Assembly (NCBI GenBank): GCA_018711525.1
Contig: DVIF01000090.1
Span: 1-37,290, forward strand
DNA: 37,290 bases
DNA from: Candidatus Ornithospirochaeta stercorigallinarum
Lineage (GTDB): Bacteria; Spirochaetota; Spirochaetia; Sphaerochaetales; Sphaerochaetaceae
Direction: 5' to 3'
Shown piece after piece: positions 1-7,951 of this stretch (positions are counted from its first letter, which is position 1; each line of letters starts with the position of its first letter). Made by a program: the position numbers and the translations under genes. The notes beneath the pieces were generated by a model. That model did no database searches and was not told where the DNA came from. It saw nothing but the letters and a program-made list of their open reading frames with translations.

Positions 1-30
1 GAACCAACCTACAGCCTTATTTTCCGCCAT
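1..30 (-). CDS. Possible 5' end of a gene running off the left edge (VOC/glyoxalase-like?)
   Basis: An ATG at position 30 on the minus strand opens a frame reading MAENKAVGWF that stays open to the window edge. Short VOC (glyoxalase/bleomycin-resistance) proteins often begin with a similar 'avgWFEi' strand, so this could be the first ten codons of such a protein. An in-frame TTG six codons upstream is an alternative start. No convincing Shine-Dalgarno sequence is visible. Ten codons cannot establish a family, so both the gene and its assignment are tentative. The rest of 31-188 shows no other gene I can support. Confidence 0.22.
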   Translation of the reverse strand, partial: MAENKAVGWF

Positions 31-188
31 AAAAGCCACTTTTGTCAAACTTCGGTTTCTTTCGCGGTTGCAATAAACTCTTCAAAAATGCATTTACTCG
101 GTTAGAGTTGCTTTTACATTTTCAATCGACCACATCTTCTGAACCATACTAAATCATATTGCCGGACACCTGTAAAGACAGGGCATCA

Positions 189-1007
189 TCACTCATCTCC
201 ATTCCTCTCCTCAAAAAGAGATAGCTCATAGACGACGATGAATCCGATGATGAAGAGGATCATAGCAATCAATATTCCCCAACCATCTGGAAGGCCTGGA
301 TAGATCTCCTTGATTGAGCCGAGAAGAAAACCGAGTATCATCATGTATGTGATCTTTGGATAGCGTTCCATCGCAATCTGCAGTATCTTTGTAAGAGCGA
401 GAATGCCTACCAGAAGTCCTAATACAATCGGTATGAGAGAGACGAACTGATTATTTGAGAGCGCACTTATGATCGGTTCATAAAGGCCAAGCACGAGTAG
501 AAGATAACTTGTGCTGATTCCAGGCAGGACAAGCCCTATCGAGACCAGTATCCCTCCCAGGATCTGGATCATCACATCGAAGAAGCTGACATCCAGGCTT
601 GGATTGAAGATCCCCTCAGGAATCAATTCGATCGAGAACACAAGGACAATCCCGATTATGATATATACCAGACTCGGGAGATCAAAGCCCTCGGAATGAG
701 CCTTTTTCACCATCATTGGAATCGTGCCGCATACCGCCCCGAGAAAGAGATACATCAGGATAAGTGAATACCTGGCTATCAGGACCTCAAGAGGACGGGC
801 TACTATCAGGATCCCCAGCAATGCAGCGACAACGAAGGTAAGAAGATACTTCAGGCTGCTGAAAAAAGTCTTTTTGGAGAAGATGGAAGGGATTGCCGCT
901 ATCAGCCTGTCATACTCTCCCAGGATCATCGCCATCGACCCACCGGATACACCCGGGATCATCATACTCGAACCAACAATAAAACCTTTAACTACCGTTT
1001 TGAGCAT
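189..1007 (-). CDS. DUF368 membrane protein, probable undecaprenyl-phosphate transporter (PopT family)
   Basis: The 272-residue polytopic membrane protein carries the two inverted signatures of DUF368. The N-terminal one is IPGVSGGSMAMILGEYDRLI (about residues 17-36), and a second PGIS...LGLYE copy lies near residues 162-178. DUF368 proteins were recently shown to help recycle undecaprenyl phosphate across the cytoplasmic membrane for envelope polymer synthesis. The gene is alone behind the ppdK terminator. There is no Shine-Dalgarno sequence before the ATG. A TATTAT hexamer lies 7 nt upstream of the start, so the transcript may be leaderless. Assignment to DUF368 is firm; the transport role is taken from the family. 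Confidence 0.88.
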   Translation of the reverse strand: MLKTVVKGFIVGSSMMIPGVSGGSMAMILGEYDRLIAAIPSIFSKKTFFSSLKYLLTFVVAALLGILIVARPLEVLIARYSLILMYLFLGAVCGTIPMMVKKAHSEGFDLPSLVYIIIGIVLVFSIELIPEGIFNPSLDVSFFDVMIQILGGILVSIGLVLPGISTSYLLLVLGLYEPIISALSNNQFVSLIPIVLGLLVGILALTKILQIAMERYPKITYMMILGFLLGSIKEIYPGLPDGWGILIAMILFIIGFIVVYELSLFEERNGDE

Positions 1008-1014
1008 AGAGTCA

Positions 1015-1020
1015 ATAATA
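1015..1020 (-). promoter_or_regulatory. Putative -10 element of the DUF368 gene
   Basis: TATTAT on the minus strand ends 7 nt before the ATG at 1007, which would place the transcription start at or next to the start codon. The expected -35 position falls inside the ppdK terminator stem and shows no good match to TTGACA. Confidence 0.35.
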
Positions 1021-1057
1021 CAAAAAGAAAAGGAAGCCGTGAAGAGCTTCCTTTTCT
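1016..1057 (-). terminator. Rho-independent terminator of ppdK
   Basis: A perfect 12-bp stem (1026-1037 with 1046-1057) and an 8-nt loop lie 10 bp beyond the ppdK stop codon. On the minus strand the stem is followed by TTTTTGTATT. This is a textbook intrinsic terminator that separates ppdK from the DUF368 gene. Confidence 0.9.
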
Positions 1058-1067
1058 AATTCCCCCA

Positions 1068-3776
1068 TTATTTGGATTGTGCAATCGCCGCCTGTGCAGC
1101 TGCAAGACGAGCAATTGGTACACGGAAAGGCGAACATGATACATAGTTGAGTCCGATTGTCTGACAGAATGCAATCGACTTCGGATCTCCTCCATGCTCT
1201 CCGCAGATACCGAGTTTGATATCAGGACGGACTGATCGTCCGAGCTCTGCAGCCATCTTGATGAGTTTTCCCACGCCATCCGTATCGATTGATGCAAACG
1301 GATCATAATCATAGAACTGCTTGTCCGGATCGTTTACATAATGTCCAAGGAATGAAGCGGCATCATCACGGCTGAAACCACATGTCATCTGCGTCAGGTC
1401 GTTTGTTCCGAAGGAGAAGAACTGAGCCTCACGGGCAATCTCATCTGCAGTAATCGCAGCACGCGGAACCTCGATCATAGTACCGATCTTATACTCGATC
1501 TTCATGCCCTGCTCGCTGAATACCTCTTCGATTGTCTCAACGGCCTTCTCCTTACAGAAGTTGAACTCCTTATATATACCTACAAGTGGAATCATGATCT
1601 CAGGATGTACATCGATACCCTTTCTCTTTACATCGATAGCAGCCTCGATAATAGCCCTGACCTGCATCTTAAGAATCTCAGGATAGACGATTGCAAGACG
1701 ACAACCACGGAATCCGAGCATTGGATTGAACTCGTGGAGGCTGTTGATCTTCTGTGCAATCTCCTCAAGGCTGATTCCCATTGTAAGAGCCATCTCATGA
1801 CGGCTGGTATGGTCGTTTGGAAGGAATTCATGGAGAGGAGGATCGAGAAGCCTGATTGTCACAGGAAGACCGCTGAGGGCCTCGAATATGCCTGCAAAAT
1901 CCTCTCTCTGCATAGGAAGAAGCTCTGCAAGAGCTGTTTCCCTGTCCTTTGTATTGCTGGCAAGAATCATCTTGCGCATGCTGATGATCCTCTTGCCTCC
2001 GAAGAACATATGCTCTGTCCTGCAAAGTCCCACACCTTCGGCTCCAAGTTGGACGGCGTGGCGTGCATCCTGAGGTGTATCGGCATTCGTCCTTACACCC
2101 ATGGTCTTGTATTCATTCACATAACCCATGAACTTCTTGTAGTTCTGGAAGAGAAGGGATTCCGACTCCCTCATGCTTCCTTCAAGAACCTGCATGATCT
2201 CACTTGGCTTTACAGGAATCTTCTGTGCATATACGGCACCGGTGAATCCATCGATTGCCATGTAGTCTCCTTCTGCGAGGATCTGACCATTGACCTCAAG
2301 CGTCTTCTTGATCTCATCAACGTGGATTTCACCACAACCTGAGACACAAGGGCATCCCATACCTCTGGCAACAACAGCAGCATGGCTTGTCATACCTCCA
2401 CGGCAGGTAACGATTCCACGGCTTACAGCCATTCCCCCGATATCCTCAGGACTTGTCTCAACACGTACAAGGAGGACATCCTTTCCCTCTGCTGCAGCCT
2501 TCTCAGCATCCTTTGCAGTGAAATAAATCTGGCCGCAGGCTCCTCCCGGGCTGGCATTGAGACCATGGGTTGCCTCCTTACAGGCAAGGTCACGGATGAT
2601 CTTGTTGTCCAAGATTGGAGCAAAGAGTTTGCTGAACTCCCCTGCAGGAACCCTTGATACCGCAGTCTTCTTGTCGATAAGCCCCTCTTCCACCATCTCA
2701 ACCTGGCTTCTGAGCCAGCTGAAGATCGTCCTCTTTCCATTTCTGGTCTGAAGCATGTAGAGCTTACCTTCCTGGATTGTGAATTCAAGATCCTGCATAT
2801 CCTTGTAATGTTTTTCAAGTATGCTTCTGATTTCAACAAGCTGGTTGTATGCATCAGGGTTTACATTCTTAAGTGTATCGATCGACTGAGGGGTCCTGAT
2901 ACCTGCTACGACATCCTCTCCCTGAGCGTTCATAAGATACTCACCGAAGAACTTGTTCTCTCCTGTGGACGGGTCACGAGTGAATGCAACACCTGTTCCA
3001 CTGGTCTCTCCCATATTGCCGAAGACCATGCACTGGACGTTTACAGCAGTACCAAGAAGACCACGGATATCATTCATGAGCCTGTATTTTATAGCTCTTT
3101 CATTATTCCAGCTCTTGAATACGGCATCAATCGCCTTGAACAGCTGATATTCAGGATCTGTCGGAAAGTCCTCCCCTGTTGCTTTCTTATACATGATCTT
3201 ATAGCGCTTGATGACTTCCTTGAGCATATCCACAGTAAGCTCATTGTCGAAATGGATTCCATTCTCATCTTTAACGCTCTGGAGGATGAATTCAAACTTC
3301 GCATGCTCAACCCCCATTACTACATCACCGAACATCTGGATGAATCTGCGGTAGCTGTCCCATGCGAAACGCTCGTTACCTGTCTTCTTGATAAGTGCTT
3401 CAAGGCTGTCTGGATTGAGGCCGAGATTGAGAACTGTATCCATCATTCCAGGCATAGACTGGGCAGCACCGCTTCTTACAGATACAAGTAGAGGATTCTC
3501 CTTGTCTCCAAGCTTCGCCCCCTGAAGCTCCTCAAGCCTCTTGAGATTGGCAAGGACCTCATCCTTCATTCCCTCAGGATAGCCGCCACCTGTCTTATCG
3601 AAGAAGGCACATGCCTCTGTTGTAATTGTAAATCCTGGAGGGACGGGAAGTCCGATACTGGTCATATCTGCGAGATTCGCACCCTTTCCCCCTAGAAGGG
3701 CCTTCATATCGGCAGCGCCCTCCGCCTTGCCACCTCCAAAGAAGTAGACATATTTCTTTTTTTCTGTTTTTGCCAT
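1068..3776 (-). CDS. ppdK: Pyruvate, phosphate dikinase
   Basis: PPDK interconverts pyruvate, ATP and phosphate with phosphoenolpyruvate, AMP and pyrophosphate in the cytosol. At 902 residues the protein has the usual bacterial length. The N-terminal ATP-grasp domain starts with GGKGANLADM and PPGFTITTEAC. The swivel domain holds the catalytic histidine in GGMTSHAAVVARGMGCPCVSG. The C-terminal PEP/pyruvate barrel ends with the active cysteine in GICGEHGGDP. I chose the ATG at 3776 (MAKTEKKK) over an in-frame start 13 codons upstream because GAGGTGA lies just before it. A strong terminator follows. The gene is probably monocistronic. PPDK is common in anaerobic fermenters that use pyrophosphate-linked glycolysis. 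Confidence 0.98.
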   Translation of the reverse strand: MAKTEKKKYVYFFGGGKAEGAADMKALLGGKGANLADMTSIGLPVPPGFTITTEACAFFDKTGGGYPEGMKDEVLANLKRLEELQGAKLGDKENPLLVSVRSGAAQSMPGMMDTVLNLGLNPDSLEALIKKTGNERFAWDSYRRFIQMFGDVVMGVEHAKFEFILQSVKDENGIHFDNELTVDMLKEVIKRYKIMYKKATGEDFPTDPEYQLFKAIDAVFKSWNNERAIKYRLMNDIRGLLGTAVNVQCMVFGNMGETSGTGVAFTRDPSTGENKFFGEYLMNAQGEDVVAGIRTPQSIDTLKNVNPDAYNQLVEIRSILEKHYKDMQDLEFTIQEGKLYMLQTRNGKRTIFSWLRSQVEMVEEGLIDKKTAVSRVPAGEFSKLFAPILDNKIIRDLACKEATHGLNASPGGACGQIYFTAKDAEKAAAEGKDVLLVRVETSPEDIGGMAVSRGIVTCRGGMTSHAAVVARGMGCPCVSGCGEIHVDEIKKTLEVNGQILAEGDYMAIDGFTGAVYAQKIPVKPSEIMQVLEGSMRESESLLFQNYKKFMGYVNEYKTMGVRTNADTPQDARHAVQLGAEGVGLCRTEHMFFGGKRIISMRKMILASNTKDRETALAELLPMQREDFAGIFEALSGLPVTIRLLDPPLHEFLPNDHTSRHEMALTMGISLEEIAQKINSLHEFNPMLGFRGCRLAIVYPEILKMQVRAIIEAAIDVKRKGIDVHPEIMIPLVGIYKEFNFCKEKAVETIEEVFSEQGMKIEYKIGTMIEVPRAAITADEIAREAQFFSFGTNDLTQMTCGFSRDDAASFLGHYVNDPDKQFYDYDPFASIDTDGVGKLIKMAAELGRSVRPDIKLGICGEHGGDPKSIAFCQTIGLNYVSCSPFRVPIARLAAAQAAIAQSK

Positions 3777-3899
3777 TTTCACCTCACTTGATAAATGCTT
3801 TATAGAGCTTACCATTTAAAATGAGTTAGGACAACAGAAAAGTGAATAATTGTATATATTGTAAGATGATATCAAATAAAATTGAAACGAGGTTTCATT

Positions 3900-3934
3900 T
3901 TTATAAAAGAAAAGGGGTGGATTTTACCCCACCC
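3900..3934 (-). terminator. Intrinsic terminator of the sigma factor gene
   Basis: GGGTGG (minus strand) pairs with CCACCC across an 8-nt loop (3915-3934), followed by CTTTTCTTTTATAA. It begins 7 bp after the stop codon of the sigma factor gene. Confidence 0.75.
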
Positions 3935-3941
3935 ATTCGAT

Positions 3942-4817
3942 TCAGCAAGCCAGAGTATAGCATTCGAGCTCCCTGCTCTGGCTGTTTTCCTTGAGCTTCT
4001 CAAGAGCCCTCTTCTCGATCTGTCTGATCCTTTCTTTCGTAAGCCCGAACTTAAGACCGATCTCCTTAAGGCTCATCGGCTTATTGCCATCAAGACCGTA
4101 GCGCATATTCAATATCGTCCTCTCCTTGTCGTTGAGAGTAAGTAGAAGCGCCCTGACCTCGCTTTTAAGGGACTCTCCCACAACCTCATCCTCAGGACCG
4201 TTCGAAGGGTCCTCGATGAAGGCAGAGAAAGTCGATGATGAATCCTCATCGTTTCTTATCGCTGAATCCAGGTTCACCATGTCCTGACTGATGGAAAGCA
4301 GGTCCTTTACAAGATTCTCCTCCAGCCCTGTCCTCTCACTTATCAGATGGAGGTCGTTCGGATCCTCGACGTTCTCATGGAGGATTTCACTCTGGGCTTT
4401 CTGGATCTGCATCAGCTCATTCGCCCTGTTGAGAGGAAGACGCACAGCCCTTGCCTTCTCACTGAGGGCTTTCATTATCGATTGCCTGATCCACCAGACT
4501 GCATATGATATGAAGTGATAGCCTTTTTCCGGCTCGAACTTCTCAAGCGCTGTGATAAGGCCGATGTTTCCCTCGTTTATCAAGTCCGAGAGAGCCATCC
4601 CCTGTCCTTTGTATTTTTTTGCAACAGAGACTACGAACCTGAGATTTGCGTTTATGATTCTATCAAACGCCTTCTTATCCCCGATCTTCGCTTTCAGTGC
4701 AAGCTCATATTCCTCTTCATAGCTCAGCATAGGAATCTTGTTAATCTGCTCGAGATATATTGAAAGAACCTCGTTATCCGAATCAAGATAAGCAGCATTT
4801 GACATTTCTTTTGACAT
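3942..4817 (-). CDS. Sigma-70 family RNA polymerase sigma factor (compact RpoD/RpoS type)
   Basis: This 291-residue sigma factor has regions 1.2 to 4.2 but no region 1.1 and no large non-conserved insert. Region 1.2 contains YLEQINKIPMLSYEEEYELA. Region 2 has NLRFVVSVAKKY, DLINEGNIGLI and SYAVWWIRQSI, which cover core binding, -10 recognition and promoter melting. Region 4.2 ends with SLKEIGLKFGLTKERIRQIE, the -35 helix-turn-helix. The ATG at 4817 is preceded by TAGGAG at 8 nt. Its size fits either a primary sigma of the short kind or an RpoS-like alternative factor. The sequence alone does not decide this, so I give no symbol. A terminator follows, and the 5' side is AT-rich. Confidence 0.93.
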   Translation of the reverse strand: MSKEMSNAAYLDSDNEVLSIYLEQINKIPMLSYEEEYELALKAKIGDKKAFDRIINANLRFVVSVAKKYKGQGMALSDLINEGNIGLITALEKFEPEKGYHFISYAVWWIRQSIMKALSEKARAVRLPLNRANELMQIQKAQSEILHENVEDPNDLHLISERTGLEENLVKDLLSISQDMVNLDSAIRNDEDSSSTFSAFIEDPSNGPEDEVVGESLKSEVRALLLTLNDKERTILNMRYGLDGNKPMSLKEIGLKFGLTKERIRQIEKRALEKLKENSQSRELECYTLAC

Positions 4818-4940
4818 TTTGTTTTCTCCTACATTATATAGTAAGCAAGAAATATGCCAAGTTATGATTTATCTATTTAATTTGTTATATTATAAATAAT
4901 TAAATATTATTTTGCTTTGTGTAGTTATCATAAACTAAGT

Positions 4941-5030
4941 CTCATTTTGACACACATGGACAAAAATCAGACAAATATGTGTTATTTTGACACTACAACA
5001 GGAAAATCAAACATAGCTGTGTCATTTTGA
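4941..5030. repeat. Degenerate 40-bp tandem repeat spanning the 3' end of the small unknown gene
   Basis: The 10-mers ctcattttga (4941), gttattttga (4981) and gtcattttga (5021) are spaced exactly 40 bp apart. Between the two right-hand units about 27 of 40 positions match by eye, including the ACACA and TGATTTT blocks. The stop codon of the gene at 4982-5371 lies inside this array, so its last roughly 15 codons come from one repeat unit and the next unit is untranslated. Confidence 0.6.
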
Positions 5031-5371
5031 ACCGGGAAAACAATCTTCACAGACATCAGGAGCCTGAACCTGCCCTTTTCAGTCTTGACAAATGGATTGC
5101 CCTTCAAAGAAGATAGGAACTCCTCATAAGTGGAATAAATGAGGTCGCTTATCATATCCCCTTCCGCAAGGGAGAGGAAGAAGCTCCTCTTTTCCTTGAG
5201 GTATTTCACAAGCTGGGAGCGATAGAAACAGAGGAAGTCGACGCATGTGTTTTCAACGGAAAGACGATCGATAAGCGCATCGCAGTACAAGTCGAACGCA
5301 TCTATCACATCACCTTTCCTCATACGCCTTTCAGCCTCTGAAAATAATCTTCCACTCTCCTCGAATCCCAT
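4982..5371 (-). CDS. Hypothetical protein, 129 residues
   Basis: I do not recognise this protein. It begins with an amphipathic helical stretch (SGRLFSEAERRMRKGDVIDAF) of the kind seen in TPR-like helical pairs. A central helical segment rich in Tyr, Phe and Leu follows, then a beta-like tail (RLLMSVKIVFPVQ...MFDFPVVV). No signal peptide or membrane segment is evident. AAGGGA lies about 8 nt before the ATG. The gene stands alone between the sigma factor gene and groES. Its last codons lie in a 40-bp tandem repeat, so the natural C-terminus may vary between relatives. Coding status rests on the Shine-Dalgarno sequence and the 129-codon open frame. Confidence 0.6.
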   Translation of the reverse strand: MGFEESGRLFSEAERRMRKGDVIDAFDLYCDALIDRLSVENTCVDFLCFYRSQLVKYLKEKRSFFLSLAEGDMISDLIYSTYEEFLSSLKGNPFVKTEKGRFRLLMSVKIVFPVQNDTAMFDFPVVVSK

Positions 5372-5518
5372 ATTCGCTATCCCTTAACAGAAATATAACA
5401 ACTTTAAGATAAAAGTTAAGAGAGCACGTTGAAATTTCTGAAGAAAGTTTATAAAAGAAATTCTTTCGCTCTGCCACTTCCGGAACTTCTTTTCATCGGG
5501 TTTTTCTTCATTATCTTC

Positions 5519-5547
5519 TTGCCGCTTTATCAAAGCTTATATATATT
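5519..5547 (+). promoter_or_regulatory. Probable sigma-70 promoter of groES
   Basis: TTGCCG (5519-5524) and TATATT (5542-5547) are separated by 17 bp, 34 bp upstream of the groES ATG. I looked for a CIRCE inverted repeat (HrcA operator) and found none. Confidence 0.5.
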
Positions 5548-5581
5548 ACTATATGAAATTGATATTTCGAGGTGATTAGAA

Positions 5582-5845
5582 ATGACAATCATACCACTTG
5601 GTGAAAGAGTTCTGCTTAAGGCAGAGAAGACAGAAGAAAAGACTGCAGGGGGAATCTTCATTCCTCAGGCTGCTCAGGAGAAGACACAGATAGCAACAGT
5701 AGTTGCCGTCGGAGACAGTGAGGAAATCAAGGTGAAAGTCGGAGACAAGGTCCTTCATGACAAATATGCAGGAACCGAGATCAAGGACTCCGGCGAGGAC
5801 TACCTGATTGTAAACGCACAGGATATCCTGGCAGTCATCAAATAA
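5582..5845 (+). CDS. groES: Co-chaperonin GroES (Cpn10)
   Basis: At 87 residues this is a standard GroES, the heptameric lid of the GroEL folding chamber. It opens with the conserved IIPLGERVLLK strand. The mobile loop segment EEKTAGGIFIPQAAQEK contacts GroEL, and YAGTEIK and DYLIVNAQDILAVI form the C-terminal beta-barrel. GAGGTGATTAG provides a strong Shine-Dalgarno sequence. groEL is not adjacent: the gene is followed by a terminator and convergent dinG. A split groES/groEL arrangement is known in some spirochaetes. Confidence 0.97.
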   Translation: MTIIPLGERVLLKAEKTEEKTAGGIFIPQAAQEKTQIATVVAVGDSEEIKVKVGDKVLHDKYAGTEIKDSGEDYLIVNAQDILAVIK

Positions 5846-5849
5846 TGAA

Positions 5850-5880
5850 ATAAGGACCGGGCGACCGGTCCTTATGTTTT
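5850..5880. terminator. Bidirectional terminator between groES and the DinG-like gene
   Basis: An 11-bp perfect stem, ATAAGGACCGG (5850-5860) with CCGGTCCTTAT (5865-5875), closes a 4-nt GCGA loop and is followed on the plus strand by GTTTT. It lies 5 bp after the groES stop and at the stop of the convergent helicase gene, so it probably serves both. The T-tract on the minus side is weak. Confidence 0.8.
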
Positions 5881-7951
5881 AATATAAGAAAGATTCTATC
5901 TTCTCACCTATATTATCAAGAGTACAGTCTTCAGGAAGATAGCACTCAGGGATGCTGTCGAAGAAGAACTTCCTATAGCTGCTTTTCACAAGACGTCCGT
6001 CAAGGACGATTACGACACCCTTGTCATCCTCACTTCTTATAAGGCGCCCCACTCCCTGTTTGAACTTTATCACAGCCTCAGGAAGAGTGATTTCAAAGAA
6101 ACTGCTGCGCTCCTGGCGTTCAAGCACACTTTGAAGTGCTTTGTTCATCGGACTTGTCGGAGATGAGAAGGGAAGTTTTACGATTATCAGAAGCCTGAGC
6201 GTCTCACCTGGAGCGTCAATGCCCTCCCAGAAGGAAGAGGTCGCAAAGAGGGAGGAATCCTTATCCTCTTTGAAACGCTCAAGAAGTCTCTTTTTGTTCA
6301 CTCTCCTTCCCTCCTGCTTCAATATGTTCATCCCTGGAAGTTTCTTTCTGACCATCTCTGTCACGGCATCAAGCATCTCGTTGCTTGTAAAGAGTACAAG
6401 AGCACCCCCTCCGCTCATGCTTATCGCATCAGAAATCGCTTCAGCAGAATATGAGAAATACGACTCGTCCTCCCCTTTCCTGTAAAGCATGCCGTCCCTG
6501 GGGACAAGAAGCATGAGATTCCTTTTGAAATCGAATGGAGAATCATATCTTCGAGCAATGACATCATACCCATCCAGTCCGATCCTTAATTCAAAATGGG
6601 AGAAATCCTGACCGATCGTAAGTGTGGCAGATGAGAATATCATGCTTCTGATCCTGTCATAGAACATTTTCCTCAGCAGTGAACCTACATGCATAGGACT
6701 GATGAGCATCGAATATCTTCCACTCCTTTCCCGGACAAAATAAGGTACGCTCTCCTGGTAGTCGAACGATGAGAAGAATGTCGTCAGCACCTCTGAATAG
6801 AGGAAGAAATATCCTATGTTCCTCATTGCAAGGGTAAATACCGCATCACCTTCACTTCCCTCCGAAGAGATTGATGATGTAAGGGCCAAGGCCGCATTAG
6901 CCATCCTTCTGCCAAGTTCCTCTGCAAGCTTTCTCAGTCCGCTCATATCATACGCAAGGCTCTTGTCCAGAAGGATTTCCGAATCCTTCCTGATTGCAGA
7001 GAGGAAGTACATCAGGCTCTGATCGAAGGTATCCGCATCTGTCTTGATTCCCTTCATTTCCTTGAGAAATGCATTTACAGCTCCTTTGCGGGTCTCATAA
7101 TTCTTCAGATATTCGATCTTATTCCTCCCTCCAAGGTCCTTCTCCTTCTTCTGAAGGTTGTCCATTGTCTTTCTCAGCTGCTCATAAGAATACGAAAGGC
7201 TCAGCAGCCTCTCCGATTCATCCTCAAGATGATGGGCCTCATCCAGTATCGCATAGTCGAATGCAGGAAGAACTGCATCATCCTCATAGTCGATATCGCT
7301 TTCGAGACGGTTTTTCCCATCAAGGATGAAAAGATGGTGGTTTGTAACGACAATACGTGCCTTCTTCGCCTTTTTTCTTGCTTCATAGAAGAAGCACTTT
7401 GTGAAAAAAGGACATTTTGCGCCTTTACAGGTATTGGCATCGGAGGCTATCTCATGAAAGAGAGAAAGAGCTCTTTTATCCTTCAAATCGGAAAGGGAAC
7501 CGCTCTCCGTTGAATACACCCAGTCGCGGAGTGCAGAGAAATCCGACATGTCATCATCCTTCAGGACAGCCAGTTCCTCCTCCTTCTCCTTGAAAGCTGA
7601 TAGACATACATAGTTGGAGCGGCCGAACAGGATGGCGCTCTCTATATCGGCACCAAGAGCTTTCCTTATAAGAGGTATGTCCTTCTCAAACAACTGGTTT
7701 TCCAATGTGATGGTGCTGGTTGCGACGACAATCCTCTTCCTCTTGTCTTTAAGTATTTCAAGAAAAGACGGAACGAGGTATGCAAAGCTCTTGCCGATTC
7801 CCGTTCCGGCCTCTAAGATGGCAATCTTCTCTTCTCTGAACGCAGTCTCGACGACACTTGCCATCTCATACTGGCTCTCGCGATAGCTGTAGAACGGCAA
7901 CGCCTTCTCAAGCACTCCACCCGGGCAGAGGATGTCATCAAGTTCCATCAT
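5879..7951 (-). CDS. DinG-like ATP-dependent DNA helicase (superfamily 2, XPD/DinG type)
   Basis: This 690-residue protein has the DinG/XPD layout. Walker A is GTGIGKS (about residues 48-54). Cysteines in a CKGAKCPFFTKC arrangement (about 175-186) look like the FeS cluster domain. The DEAH box is in YAILDEAHHLEDESE. Motif VI is a QGVGRLIRSEDDKGV stretch near the C-terminus. Such enzymes unwind DNA 5' to 3' and resolve structures such as R-loops and G-quadruplexes during repair. The gene overlaps the end of the response regulator gene by 14 nt (11 if the second ATG at 7948 is used), so it is translationally coupled and the last gene of the cvpA operon. A link between the kinase system and this helicase is not implied. 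Confidence 0.9.
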   Translation of the reverse strand: MMELDDILCPGGVLEKALPFYSYRESQYEMASVVETAFREEKIAILEAGTGIGKSFAYLVPSFLEILKDKRKRIVVATSTITLENQLFEKDIPLIRKALGADIESAILFGRSNYVCLSAFKEKEEELAVLKDDDMSDFSALRDWVYSTESGSLSDLKDKRALSLFHEIASDANTCKGAKCPFFTKCFFYEARKKAKKARIVVTNHHLFILDGKNRLESDIDYEDDAVLPAFDYAILDEAHHLEDESERLLSLSYSYEQLRKTMDNLQKKEKDLGGRNKIEYLKNYETRKGAVNAFLKEMKGIKTDADTFDQSLMYFLSAIRKDSEILLDKSLAYDMSGLRKLAEELGRRMANAALALTSSISSEGSEGDAVFTLAMRNIGYFFLYSEVLTTFFSSFDYQESVPYFVRERSGRYSMLISPMHVGSLLRKMFYDRIRSMIFSSATLTIGQDFSHFELRIGLDGYDVIARRYDSPFDFKRNLMLLVPRDGMLYRKGEDESYFSYSAEAISDAISMSGGGALVLFTSNEMLDAVTEMVRKKLPGMNILKQEGRRVNKKRLLERFKEDKDSSLFATSSFWEGIDAPGETLRLLIIVKLPFSSPTSPMNKALQSVLERQERSSFFEITLPEAVIKFKQGVGRLIRSEDDKGVVIVLDGRLVKSSYRKFFFDSIPECYLPEDCTLDNIGEKIESFLY

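Noticed and set aside
1605-2342. Open frame of 245 codons on the plus strand inside ppdK
   Set aside because: It lies wholly antisense to a well-conserved enzyme and has no start signal or recognisable domain.
2808-3491. Open frame of 227 codons on the plus strand inside ppdK
   Set aside because: Antisense shadow with no family resemblance and no ribosome binding site.
5400-5581. CIRCE heat-shock operator upstream of groES
   Set aside because: No TTAGCACTC-N9-GAGTGCTAA-like inverted repeat is present; only a sigma-70-like promoter is seen.
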